NCBI GenBank assembly: GCA_022661535.1
Contig: JAKULF010000002.1
Span: forward strand, 434,001-498,000
Source: Eutypa lata
Lineage: Eukaryota; Ascomycota; Sordariomycetes; Xylariales; Diatrypaceae
Length of the DNA stretch: 64,000 bases
Direction: 5' to 3'
The notes beneath the pieces are model-generated. The model made no database searches. It was not told where the DNA came from and saw only the letters and a program-made list of their open reading frames with translations. This document shows, piece after piece, positions 35,619 to 46,966 of the stretch. Made by a program: the position numbers and the translations under genes. Position 1 is the stretch's first letter. Each line of letters opens with the position of its first letter.

Positions 35619-36201
35619 ATGGCGTCTAACATCACCATACCGACGGCCCGGTCCACTGCGACTGATTATGACCAATCTCCTAAGGCTACTAGCAGCTCAT
35701 CCTCATCATACTCAAGCTCACCACAGACACCAGAGTCGAGCAAGTCGTCCCCCACTCAGTCATCCCGGAAGCAGAAGATGATGCATCAACGAAGACCGAG
35801 CCTTCTCAGTAGGTCCTACACAGGTAGCTACATATTCAACTATACACTAACGTCCTTCTCAGGCTCGGCTTTCTCTAAGGATGAGTGCACTGTAATTAAC
35901 ATTGGTGACCCGGATGGCCCGCCTCGCCTGGTTAGTGATTGATTGACCCCGCCTACGCAGCTGAGAACCACCCCAGCAGTTTCAATGCCATGCTAGGTAG
36001 GCAATAGATGTTTTTTCTTGCTAACGCAGACCTATATCGCAGATCACCTACCTTTCTTCGAGCCAAGGCTTCACATGGAACCCCGAAATATTCCTACCCT
36101 CGTATGTCGACTGCGACTACGTACCGTTAGAGAACCGTCGAGAGCCCGTTCACGAAATCCGACTGACGGATGAGGAGATTAAGAACATGTTGCCTCAATA
36201 G
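35619..36201 (+). CDS. Small three-exon protein of unknown function
   Basis: Exons 35619-35808, 35863-35930 and 36043-36201 give 138 residues with consistent phases (1, then 0). Intron 1 is GTAGGT...TTCTCAG with an ACTAAC branch point; a 39-nt alternative donor at GTAGCT also keeps frame but is too short to favour. Intron 2 is GTTAGT...ATCGCAG. The N-terminal third is a Ser/Thr-rich, probably disordered tail (runs of serine). The rest is compact: CTVINIGDPDGPP, then ITYLSSSQGFTWNPEIFLPSY, and an acidic end LTDEEIKNMLPQ. The third-exon block is unusually well formed for so short a gene, so I take it as real. There is no signal peptide, membrane segment or known domain. No function is proposed. 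Confidence 0.68.
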
Positions 36202-36501
36202 GTTCACATGGCATGGCCTCGGCGACTATAAACTGTTAGTCTGACGATCGGAGGGCCTACCCGCTAGCTCACTCCAGGGCCTATCTCAACTAGTAACAAA
36301 TGGCGTCTCAGTCCTTGTTGAAGCATGTATTGCTCCATATTTATCACCTGGGGGTGGTTTTCTGATGCATGTTCCTAGAGACGTTTTCATAGACGTTCCT
36401 CGCAAGAACTTTTTCCGCATGCCATTTTCGCGATTTTACGGCGTCTGGATTCGGGTTATGGTGACTTCCTGGATGGGATTGTGGATATTCGGTCTCAACA
36501 T

Positions 36502-36533
36502 TCTACTACTACTACTACTGCTACTACTACTAT
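36502..36533. repeat. (CTA)n trinucleotide tract
   Basis: About ten CTA units with one CTG interruption, 0.3 kb downstream of the small unknown gene. Confidence 0.75.
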
Positions 36534-37444
36534 TACCTGGCATGGACCAAAAAAGAAAAAACCTTAACACATTGACACAACATACGACGGTATCACGACA
36601 TTACAGCATTATGATAAGGGGAATTCGTACATATGGGGAGCTTGGGAGTCGTATGGCATTACAGGAGTCTTATATTGATACACAATCTTCTACTAGCAAC
36701 TGAGCGGCGTCGGTCGTTCGGAGCATGTATAAGGCTCCAGATAGTCTTCATCTAACTGTTTTCCTCTTTTCTCCGTTCTGTGCGATGGTTCATCACAAAC
36801 TTTAACTATGGGTTCTGTATTTTTTTCTTCTCTCTTCTTATCATAGTTAGCCATAGACGAATGGGATACTCAATAAGTCTGCTTCAGAATCGCTTTGCTT
36901 CGTGCTCTTTCCTGCTACGCCAGTGCAGTAACCTAGGCCAGACCAACTTCCCGGAAGAGCTACCCGTTATCAGCCCCTGGGAGTCTGAGGATCTCGCTCT
37001 CGTAATTGCAAGGCTGTCGAGGATATCGACGCGCAAGGCATATCCTGGTTAGAGCAACCCATGGGGAAGACATGGGCAATAGTTGACGGTATGTATATAT
37101 GTATGCATAAAATCACAAAATGTGTCTGTTGTCGTCGGAAACAAACACACAAACATCCCGTCGAAACGGATAAGTTCAACCAGGCTTTGAGACAGACTCT
37201 GATACTGCCGAGGCCAGCCGGCCTGGATATGTTATTCTTAACGTCAAATCCAACTACTCAATTCCAATACCTACAATTGCTCCCGCCTATATCGCACCCA
37301 ATTATGAAGCTACTACAAGCATATGTATATGCGGTAGTGTTAGGGAACTAATTAAGCCAACTAGTCCTCTCGCACCGTGTCATTATTATTGTAGATTCCG
37401 TCAGTCTATTGTACTTCATTAACTGACTGACATTTGAACAGCCC

Positions 37445-37470
37445 CCAACCAACCAACCAACCAACCAACC
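37445..37470. repeat. (CCAA)n tetranucleotide tract
   Basis: Six consecutive CCAA units in intergenic DNA. Confidence 0.8.
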
Positions 37471-39539
37471 CCACCAACCCCAAAGCCGCCGCTCGGTCAC
37501 TTTACTCACTCACACACACAGCCCACTTCAGGGTCCCCTCCCTCTTCCACCGTGCCTTATCTGACTCCGATACGCATGGCCTGGACCATCCATAGTATAC
37601 ACCCCACAGTGTCTATAACTACACAGTAAACATTGGCAATATTGAACACAGAACATACTGTGCAACCCCAGACTGCCAGACCGAATGCGCGCGCCTGTGT
37701 TCGGTACTTGCCATTAGCGCGCACAGTGAGAGTTGATCGGCGGTTACATCCTTCGTACACATGCATACATACATACATAACTAACGCTCAGTATGTAACT
37801 ATCAGACTAGGTATAACTATACAGCACGCTATTGACTGCGTACATACCTACTACATATGCAGCTTTCCGACGGGTATCTAGTTAAATAGGTATGTAGTTG
37901 GATCCTCGCGGCTCTCTCTTGCTAAAGACATACTTGCGTGCGGACGTTTTGCTCAGTTGTGCAGGTTTGGTCTAATGCCTGTTTTGTTATTACCTGATGT
38001 GTATATATCCCTGCGTACATACATACATATATAGCAGGGCGGACGTCCGAATTGATAAGTTGTTTCTGCAGGTTATCAGTTAGGTATTAGGTAATTAAGG
38101 AGGCAGGTTAGGTGGTTAGTAGCAGTTGCTAATTGACTACATGGGTAAGGTGTATAAATCATTTGAGGAGATGTGAGGCTGCGTTTTTAGGACAATCCCT
38201 GTACGTTCGTGGATTCACCGGCAGTTGAATTGATCATTTACCCTCCTAAACTACCTAACTAGGATGGTGGTTACATAGTTCGAAGATGGGGTTGCATATA
38301 CATAGGATGTTCAAGGATCGTATTCTTCTCCTGTCGTTGTACGGTGTACTGCATACAACAAGCCAGATGCCACCTGAGGTGCAAGGCTAGTCTCGGGATA
38401 GGAGGCTATTTATGTAATATAGGTAATTAGGTAGATAGGTAATTATAGCAAATCATGGATACGACATATCGGCGATGAGAATCCTAGTTTCGCCAAATAT
38501 CGTGTTTGTATTTAAGGAATGCAGAGTTGGGATATCATGGGGAATGTAGTGAAACCAACTACGTACTCATCGTGAATAACCATAGTTAGTAAGGGCAGTA
38601 AGCATTCAAGATCGACGTTTAGGAACCTTTAAAAACTTAACATGTCCGCTAGTTCGATGGGGCACTCTCAGGTAGGACCCGGTTGCAGGCAAAGAATCAT
38701 GGATAATTATCTACTATGTATTCATCGCGGATTGTGACACGTTTAGAAGGGACCTTTTTGAGTCCTCGGCCTGATACGCTTGGTATATGGTATACTTGTT
38801 GGGCAAGGAAACTATGTATAAGCGTCCCCATTCCAGCCACCCGGATAACATACCCGTCCCCGCTCCCCCTCCCTTCGCTTCGCGTCAATGCCGTCAGGAT
38901 ACCGGTTATAGCTTACCTACTATGTAAGAGGTATACCTACATACAATAACCGTCGAAGTCTCCGGAGATTTTCTTCGGTCTGGCATAATCGGGATGTGAA
39001 TCCAGCAAAGCCGACCTCAGCCGCTCAACCTGCATTCCCGAGGTTCCAGTATCAAAAGTCACCTAATAGCTTATGAACTCTCTTTCTAGTATTTAACTAC
39101 GCAAAGCGTAAATTGTTTCGTTACAATTGTATTATACACCGGCTAATTGAATTGGTAAGATAGATTTGTCCAATACGCCGCCATATTGATTTTACATAGG
39201 AGGGAGCCTGGAGCAAAGAGAAAAGAACATTGCATATATTAAAACACCCGTACAATTTCTAGTTGGTCTGACAATTGCTATACCTAGGTATATATGAATA
39301 TATCAAATAACGCAAAGCCATACATATGCAAAGTCGGAAATCACTTGAATAAACATCTATGTACCAGTATGCAAGTTGACGTTACAATTGGAATAACCTC
39401 GTGTACACACCTGTTATGTATGTCTTGAATGGGGGTACACGCCATGTATCAGATCAGAACCCCACTTTTGCAATAAGCCTCATTATAATAATATGCCATT
39501 TAAACTAACTAACTAAGTACAATAACCCCGCAAAAAAAA

Positions 39540-40890
39540 CGAAACACTTTAAAAAAACGCAACGCATTTTTTAATTTTCATTTTAACTTTAATTATTACT
39601 TTTTTTTTAAATTATATTAATTATTTAAATATTAACTTTTAAAGCTTAAAAAAATTATTATTTATTTTATACGAAAATAAAAATTAAAATATACGTTAAT
39701 TTAAATTATAAAATTTAAAATATAATTTATAAATTTAAAATATTATTAAATACGATAACGAAAATATATAAACGTTATAAATATTAAATTTCGATAATTA
39801 ATTTATTTCGATTAAATTATTTATTTAAGCTTTTTAAACGTAATAAAAAGTATATATTACGTATAATTAAAATTAATTTTTTAATTTTATATATAAAATT
39901 ATTTAAAATTTATTATTTATATATTAAAATCGATATTATACGTTAATATTTTCGCCGAAAAAACATTATATATTAAGTTTATTTAATTAAATTATTTTTT
40001 ATATTAAAAATTATTAAAATATAATTTTTTTTTATTTTAAAATATCGTAATAAATTATTAAATTAATAATAACGTATTTTATTTAATAACGAAATAATTA
40101 TTAATTATATTTAAAATAAACGTAATAAATAAACGTTTTAACGTTAAAGTAAATTATATTTTATAAATTTATAACTTTATAATTTAATAACGTATTAATA
40201 AAATAAAATAAAATAAAAAAATTACGTTTATTATTTTAATACGTATAATTTTAATATAAAAAGTTTAATATTATATAAATATTTTAAAATGCTTTTCGTT
40301 ACGATATAAAAAATTTTATTATATTTATTAACGAAAACTTTTTAACGCGTTAAAATAATATTAACGTTAAAATATATTTATAATTATTTAATAAATATTT
40401 CGTTAAATATTTTAATAAAAATAATATTTTTATATAAAATAATACGTTTATTTATATAATAAAAATTATAAAAAAATAACTTAAAAAAAACGTTTTTATA
40501 ATTTTAAAATAATTTTTATATAACTTTAATTTTAATTTAATAAAAAACTTATAAAAATTATTAAAAAAATAAATTTATTTAAAAAATTTAAAACTTTATA
40601 TATTTAAAAATATATAAAAAGTTTTAAAAAAATTTATTAAAATAATAATAAAAATATAAAAAATTTTCGTAAAAAAAACTTTAAATTATTTAATTAATAT
40701 TATATTTAATAAAATTAAAATAATAATTAAAATAAAAAAATAATATATAAATTATTAAAAATTAATATTTTATAAAATATTTATTTAATTATTTATATAT
40801 AAAATTTAAATAACTTTGTTTTTATAATTATTAAAATTCGTATAAATAAAATTATTAAATTTATAATAAAAATGATGAAATTTTAAAGTA
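39540..40890. repeat. AT island with CpG retained, RIP-type degraded DNA
   Basis: About 1.35 kb with almost only A and T. The residual C and G are not random: nearly all lie in CpG (as in TACG, AACG, TTCG) or in CTT/AAG contexts, while CpA/TpG is almost absent; I noticed only single cases near 39963, 40289 and 40815. RIP deaminates C mainly in CpA, so this is the pattern left after saturation. No open frame or terminal repeat survives, and the original element is unknown. It separates the core genes from 35.6 kb and from 41.3 kb. Confidence 0.75.
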
Positions 40891-41270
40891 TTCCGTTTCT
40901 TTTATAAGGCCACTATAATTAGCTTGAAATGCCTCGCGCTAAGTTTAAGTATTAAGAAGGAAGTAAACACCAAGCATGCATGCATCCAATGAAATAAAAT
41001 AAATCGAGATAGTTACATCGTCAAACTGCAAAACAGCCACACCAGGAGAATAAATATTCGTTCAACACAGGCACACACACAATACATACAAACCACCTAT
41101 GCACCACTAGGAGAATAACTATATACCTACTTAGCCACCCATATTCCCATACCTTCCAGCAGCAAGCAATCTCAGAAGATACCAAAGAGGGCATTCCATC
41201 TCGGATTTGGAAATCCACCAACCAACCAACCCACCCACCCACCTAGAGAAAACGATACACTCACCCACCC

Positions 41271-42608
41271 ATGGACGCGGCCTCAGCCCACCGCAAGATC
41301 GAGCTCCAGGCCTCCGAGGACCTCGCGTACCTCGTGGCCAACGTGCGACGCGCCGCAGCCGCGCGCATCGACGAAGCGTTCCCGCCCGTCGACGGCGATG
41401 ATGAGAGCGGCGCGCAGGGCGAGGATGAGCTGCGGACGAGGATCGAGGCGTTCGTTAACGAGGTATGTATTTTTCTAAGGTTTTTTATTTATTTATTTTA
41501 ATACTTCCCATTCTATTTATTTTGAAGAAACCCCGAATTATGCAAGCTTTATTTTCTTTCTCAATGTTTTTCATTCCGTCCTATGTTTTCTTAACTGAGT
41601 GTTTTGGTTGGCCCGTGGGGCGATGCACCAAGCAAGCGGCTCTGGTGGAGGAAAACCAACAAAGATGGAACAATTGCGCAAAACCTCGAAGGGGGTGGGA
41701 GGTGAAATATAAACTGAATTAAACTCCAAAACCATCACATACGACCATAGGATCTGGAGAACACGGGATCCCGTCCGCTCTCCCCTAGTTAAGCCAGATA
41801 CCGCCGGATTAGTAGTTGGGTCGGTGACGACCAGCGAATCCCTGGTGTTGTATGTTTTTTTTTTTGGGCTTTTTGTCTCCTTTTTTTCTCTCACATTCCT
41901 ACTCGCAACGGCGATAACGCACGCATATATACATCGTCTATGTACATTGTCTTTATACTTTTTTTTTCTTTCATCCGCGTATTTCCTTTCCCTTTTTTTT
42001 CTTCTTTCTTTCCTATCTCGTCTTTTTCCCCTTGTTGAACTATAACCACTAATAAAAATTAAAAAAACCAGTACATAACAAAAACCTTCACGCTCGCGGC
42101 CCCGAACCTGAGCATCAACGGCCTGCCGGTCGAGGCGTCGCGGATCCTCGACTCGGACCCCACCAGTAGTAGTACGCCCGGAGGAGGAGGTCCAGCGGAG
42201 CCAGAGGTGGTCTACGAGCCCTTCGACGCCCGCAAGCGCGCCCGCGTCGAGGACCTGACCCGCGAGGAGGAGGACCTCCTGCGCGACATCGCCCACCTCA
42301 AGCGCGGCGTGCCGTCCTCGGTGGCGGCGGCGTGGGCCGAGGCGGCGCGCCGCGGCGTCCGCGAGGACGAGGAGGCGCTCGCTGCTGTTAATACCGACGG
42401 CGTTGTTGTTGTTGTCGGTAAGGAGGAGGAAGGAGGAGGAGGAGATGGTGCTCTGAAGGTCGAGAGACTCGAGCGCCAGGATGACGTCGAGAGGGGTTAC
42501 GAGAGCGCCGTTAGGGGCCTCGGCAGGCTCAAGAGGGAGATGCCGGCTGTGGTGGCGAGGATGCAGAGGGCCAGGGATGCGGGGCAGTATGTCGTTACGG
42601 AGCGGTAG
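41271..42608 (+). CDS. MIS14: Kinetochore protein Mis14/Nsl1
   Basis: Exons 41271-41462 and 42072-42608 join in phase 0 to encode 242 residues. The opening HRKIELQASEDLAYLVANVRRAAAARIDEAFPP is the recognisable N-terminal signature of the fungal Mis14 family, continued by YITKTFTLAAPNLSINGLPV across the splice. The block YEPFDARKRARVEDLTREEEDLLRDIAHLKRGVP begins the coiled-coil half. The C-terminal part has a gene-specific Val/Glu/Gly-rich loop near residues 175-190. Mis14 (Nsl1) is a subunit of the Mis12/MIND complex that links centromeric chromatin to the Ndc80 complex. The intron (41463-42071; GTATGT donor, CTAAT-like branch, CCAG acceptor) is 609 nt, far longer than any other intron in the window. 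Confidence 0.88.
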
Positions 42609-43413
42609 CTAATAAACTAATAAACTACCTACTTACGAAGTAGCACATATGTACCTGATTTGGGAACTCGGGCTGGTTGTTGCGTTCAGCTCTGGACTGA
42701 CTGGGTGTTATGATTATAGCTGAGAAGCTACGAGGGAGGGAGGATGATGCACGGGGAAAGAATTCATCTGATGTGTTTGTTTGTTTGTTTGTTCGGGGTT
42801 TGTAGTTACATAAGTAGGTAGTTATCCTCATCAGGAGAAACCTGTCAAGCTGCCTGTGTGTACATGTAGTATATATATATATATATATAGTGTCAGAATT
42901 CGCCTAGTGCACTTATAAATCTACCAACGGTGTAATTAGACACCAAACACAATGTGAATAACAATCATCGAGAAGCGGGCGAGTTGAACACGGTATGATA
43001 GATACCAATGCAAGAAGCGAATAGTGGCTGTCTTTATGCCATGTTACTCTATGGGTGATAGGTAGGTAGATAGCTACGGGGGTTTTATGAAAAAAAAAAT
43101 AAGCCGCCAACGGGGTGAGAAATTAAACAGCGTTGGCAAACATACATCTCCCTCGGTTTCTCACCTCCCTTCTTCGTCTTCTCCCAGCTAGCACCATTTC
43201 ATTTGTTTATTCCGACACAAGCTCGATCTCGTCCACATGCAGCAGCAACAACTACAACCACAACCACCTCCTCTCACAGCCCCTCTGATGTCAGCAACAG
43301 ATCAACCCCTGTCCCTCATGTTTTTCTTTTTTCTTTTTCTACCTCGACACCGGCTCTCATTCTGCAGTTAAGCCCAACACATTCGACACGCATATACAGA
43401 CCCGTGAACCGAT
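42609..43413. other. Convergent intergenic region, Mis14 and Sec14 3' ends
   Basis: It holds a (GTTT)n tract (42771-42793) and a (TA)n tract (42869-42890). No gene is seen; the two neighbouring genes converge here. Confidence 0.6.
42869..42890. repeat. (TA)n microsatellite
   Basis: About eleven TA units between convergent genes. Confidence 0.8.
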
Positions 43414-44863
43414 CTATGCCGCGGCCGGAGCGGGGGCCTTGGCCTCATCGCCCTCCGCGACCGCACCATCAGCGGCGGCGGCGCCCTCGCCAGTGGCGAC
43501 GGCATCGGTGCCAGGGTTCTGGATGGCGTCCTTGTCGTCGGCCTTCCTCTCGTACCAGGCGGGGCGGGCCCACTGGGGGTCCTGCCAGGGGCCGGCGTTG
43601 CTGAGGGCGCAGCCGCCGGCGCACTCGCAGAGGCCGCCGAACTCCTTGGGGAGGTTCTCGGCAGGGATCTGGGCGAGCAGCTCGGCCTTGCCGTCGCCGC
43701 TGATGACGTGGATCTTCTCCTGGGTGACGGGGTCGAGGAAGCTCTTGGCCCAGGAGAACAGGGCCGAGATGAAGCGCCCCGCGTTGATCATGTACATGCG
43801 GCCCATGCGCTCCGGGTAGTAGTCCTGGCTCATGCGGCTGGCCTCGCGCACCAGGTCCTTGACCGCGTTGGCCTGCATGAACCCCACGTTGCGCAGGTCC
43901 ATGATCGTGCACGACGTCTCGAGCAGGTACCCCGCCTGCCGCGAGCACGCCGGGAGCCGCGGGTCCGCCATCCGCTCGTACTCCACCGCTAGGTTCGTCA
44001 GCATGTGGTCGCCCTTGACCCCCAGGCTCTCCAGCTTTCTCCGGTCCACCTTGCCCAGCTGCTCGATGTAGACGGGTCGGCCATCCTGTGCGTGAGGGAG
44101 ATGGAAATGTTAGACATATGCTCTCATGGGTAGTAGAAGTAGGTAAATTTAAACGTTACGAGGGGCTAGACCGGAGGGGCTCTAGTGAGTGAGTAGATGT
44201 GCGTGCGTACCTTATCTGTCTTGTGGTAGTACTGGGGGTAATACGGGGCCACCTTCTTCCTGAGCTCGCCGTCCTTATCCCAGTCGGCTAGTTCTTCATC
44301 GAGGTTCATGGGGCGTCCCTCGGGGGCAATCAGAGTCTTGTTGTCAGCGAAGGTAAGTTTCGCACGCCACTGCTCAGCCTTGATGAACCTAGTATTTTTT
44401 TAAATTTTAGATTAGCCGCCCGAGTAGGCAAATGGAAGGGAGGGGGAGGTTCATCGGATTTTAAAGCCGCTGACGTATTCACTGGGAGAACCACTCACAT
44501 CTGCTTGGACAGGTTGACATCGAACTTTCGGGCTCGGAGAAATCGCAGCTATCATTGCGTATATTTGTGATCAGCTGGTGTCTTTCTCCCGGGTCATATA
44601 TTATTCTTTCTTTCTCTCTTTTTCTTCTGTCTTTAGGTAGATAGATAGGTGGATATAGGCCATACCAGCGTCAGGGTATCTAATCTCTTCGTGTATCCCT
44701 CGGACTCGAGCATCAGGCGGAACTGATGGACCTGAGCTATCTGCTCCTCGGAGAGGGCGCCAGGGTGGCCGCTCCTCGCATCGGGGGCCACGACGGGGAA
44801 GTCGTAGTCGTCGTACTTGGGGTCGAGGGTCATGCCCGGAGGCGCCTGCGTCGTGGCAGCCAT
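43414..44863 (-). CDS. Sec14-like phosphatidylinositol transfer protein
   Basis: Four exons (44863-44666, 44548-44499, 44388-44211, 44085-43414) keep frame throughout and give 365 residues. The CRAL-TRIO N-terminal segment reads LRFLRARKFDVNLSKQMF across a tiny 50-nt exon; the lipid-binding domain follows with MLTNLAVEYERMADPRLPACSR, LLETSCTIMDL and SQDYYPERMGRMYMIN. The end of the fold, LLAQIPAENLPKEFGGLCEC, is typical Sec14. Sec14 exchanges phosphatidylinositol and phosphatidylcholine and supports Golgi secretion. One oddity: after MIN most Sec14 proteins have APWGFS, whereas this one has AGRFIS, with a Trp moved downstream (ALFSWAKSF). This suggests a paralogue rather than the canonical essential protein. 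The C-terminal 45 residues are an Ala/Glu/Gly-rich extension. Confidence 0.9.
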
Positions 44864-45873
44864 CTTGATCGATTTGCTTTGATTTGAACCTAAGAAAACC
44901 GAGAGACGTGTTCCTTTCTGGAGGGGCTAAAATATCTAGGCAAAGCCAAGATATATCTACCTGTAGTTATATTGACTAGGGTAGTTAAGCTAGCTTGCTT
45001 TCTCGTTGATTGAAATATACTTAGGTATTCGCAGCGACGAGAGAAGATTTCTAGGAGGGAAAAGATATCTTAGAAATGAAGGGGGAAAAGAGGTTCGCTT
45101 CGTAGGTAGAGAGGTAGTTAGTTCGTTAGCTACTCTAACTAAGTACAAAGGACCGGGGCGGGCGTGTGCGTTTCGCGGTGAAAGGCTCGTAGTAGAGTCC
45201 TAGTGTTACGAAGAAATGAAGTTTTAAGGGTAGACCGCACTGGAACTGGAGTTAGCTTAGTTAGTCGGCGGGGTTGAGATGCCTACGCCTAATTGGACTG
45301 CTCAGCTTAGGGAAAGCCAAAACTCGTCATAAATCGATCTAGGCCCCCCCTCTTTAACCAACCACAAGCCCCTTAGCGAGCCAGGTTAAGACACATAATG
45401 GGAAATGACCTTCCTTACGCTAGGCGGTGTGCTTACGTCGATATCATAATAGGGGTCTTCGTCTTCTTTACCCACCTATGAGCATGGGAATGTGTATTGT
45501 GCGTAGGTGGTTAGGTATTAACTACCAGCCAGTGCTTTTTAACATGTGGTTATTGAAGGTATTACGAAGTACATGTGTAAATGTTTGCATACCTACATGC
45601 ATATCTGACGTAGTACTAATGGGTTATAAATTTATAGGTAATACTAGTTATCATAGCACCGGCCGTTCAAGTTCAAAATGCCGCAATACCGCAGCTTATT
45701 CTCTAGGTTCATCAAGAAATAGTGAATTTTTCTTGTAAGTTGCTTTTAATTGCGACACCGAGTATGGTGACAACGGGAGTAGGGACATGGTCATCAGATT
45801 GAAGTCATGAGTTGGTCCCTTATGATTGGTAACGCTAAATAGGTAGTCTATTTCGTCGTCAACAGGGGGTTCC
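44864..45873. other. Intergenic between Sec14-like gene and prefoldin subunit 3
   Basis: About 1 kb containing the Sec14 promoter side and the prefoldin 3' side (both on the minus strand). The small open frames here are not convincing; one at 45696-45899 merely overlaps the prefoldin terminus in another frame. Confidence 0.55.
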
Positions 45874-46966
45874 TTATCCGTTAGGCTGGTCGTTCCCATC
45901 CTTCACCCCTTTTCCGCTGCTATCCTCATCGGCCTTCTCTTTTCGTTTCTGGACGACATCCCAGTTGTAAACTCTCGCAATAGCGACCTCCATTGTCTAG
46001 ATAAGGGTTTTAGAATTAGCCTTGCTGTCTAAATCGACGTGACGTGACGTGCGTGGTTGATGGAATGTGATTGGTGACATCGGCAGAACAGCTTGGCGTC
46101 AGCTTACCGTTATTTGCTCCCGTAAGAAATCCAGGTCTTCCTCGCAATTCTCGTAGCTCTGTTTGGCAGCTGCTAGTTTCGTCGTCAGGAGGGACTCTGC
46201 CTCGTCAACCGGGTACGACAACATGACGTTTGCCTATTTGTCATCGTTTAGTCCTCTGTACGTCCAAGTTCTAATAAGGAGGGTAGAAGCGCTGTATTCT
46301 CGACGTACTCCAAGCCACAAGTACACTTCGTCAGTAGGTGGTATTGATGCCTTAGCGTAGAGCGTCTCGTTGAGCTCAAACGTAGTCTCGATGGGGTCGG
46401 TCTCTTCCTACAAGCCATCTCTATGTCAGCATGCATCGGCCATCTTTGAAGACTCGCGGTAGGAGCATCATACCCTCCTTGTCTTGAGAAACCGAACAGT
46501 CTCCAGGGTCTTCTTAATATCCGGCATCTTATCATTTAATCCGGCGACCCTGCGCTGGAGATTAAGCTCCATGAACTGGTATTTTCTGTTTTGTGCGTCG
46601 CTCCCCATCAGTATTCCAATCCCAACACGACTCTCTCCATCTCATAACCTTGCCAAAGAGTATAGTAGGCAAGGTCTTCAGACTCGAATTGGACATACGA
46701 GATCATCTCCTGGAAGCTGCGCAGCGTTGTTTCGACCTCTTCTCGTGACGAAACATAGTCCTCGACCTTATCGACAAAGGGTGCCTTCGGAATGCCTCTG
46801 GGGTTCGCATCTGGTGCATCTTTCCTACATTCACGAGTTCGAACAGTTAGCAATCTAATTGCGACGAATGGGGCTTTTTTTATAAATAAAAAAAAAAGAT
46901 GCCAGGAAGTGGGATGCTGGAAGATTCATACCCGGCAACCGCTGGTTCCTTCCCCTTGCTCGACAT
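45874..46966 (-). CDS. PAC10: Prefoldin subunit 3 (Pac10/VBP1)
   Basis: Six small exons (46966-46932, 46824-46699, 46585-46474, 46407-46309, 46233-46108, 45996-45874) join with consistent phases into 206 residues. The N-terminal block NPRGIPKAPFVDKVEDYV is the hallmark of prefoldin alpha-type subunit 3. The first coiled-coil helix runs from about residue 35 to 85 (EMISKYQFMELNLQRRVAGLNDKMPDIKKTLE, written in two exons). The beta-hairpin region ETTFELNETLYAKASIPP...VYLWLGANVMLSYP precedes the returning helix AESLLTTKLAAAKQSYENCEEDLDFLREQIT and a conserved VYNWDVVQKR end. Prefoldin is the hexameric chaperone that hands nascent actin and tubulin to the CCT chaperonin. Because every exon is under 130 nt, this gene has no long open frame and is easily missed. 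Confidence 0.93.

Larger units (their letters stand above)
36202..41270. other. 5-kb intergenic region with an AT island
   Basis: No gene is supported. It includes a (CTA)n tract (36502-36533), a (CCAA)n tract (37445-37470), several TACATAC runs, and the second large AT island at about 39540-40890. The last 300 bases before 41271 form the Mis14 promoter. Confidence 0.55.

Noticed and set aside
41571..42296. 241-codon minus-strand frame covering the Mis14 intron
   Set aside because: It spans the intron and the start of exon 2 antisense, is Lys/Arg-rich from T-rich intron DNA, and has no motif.
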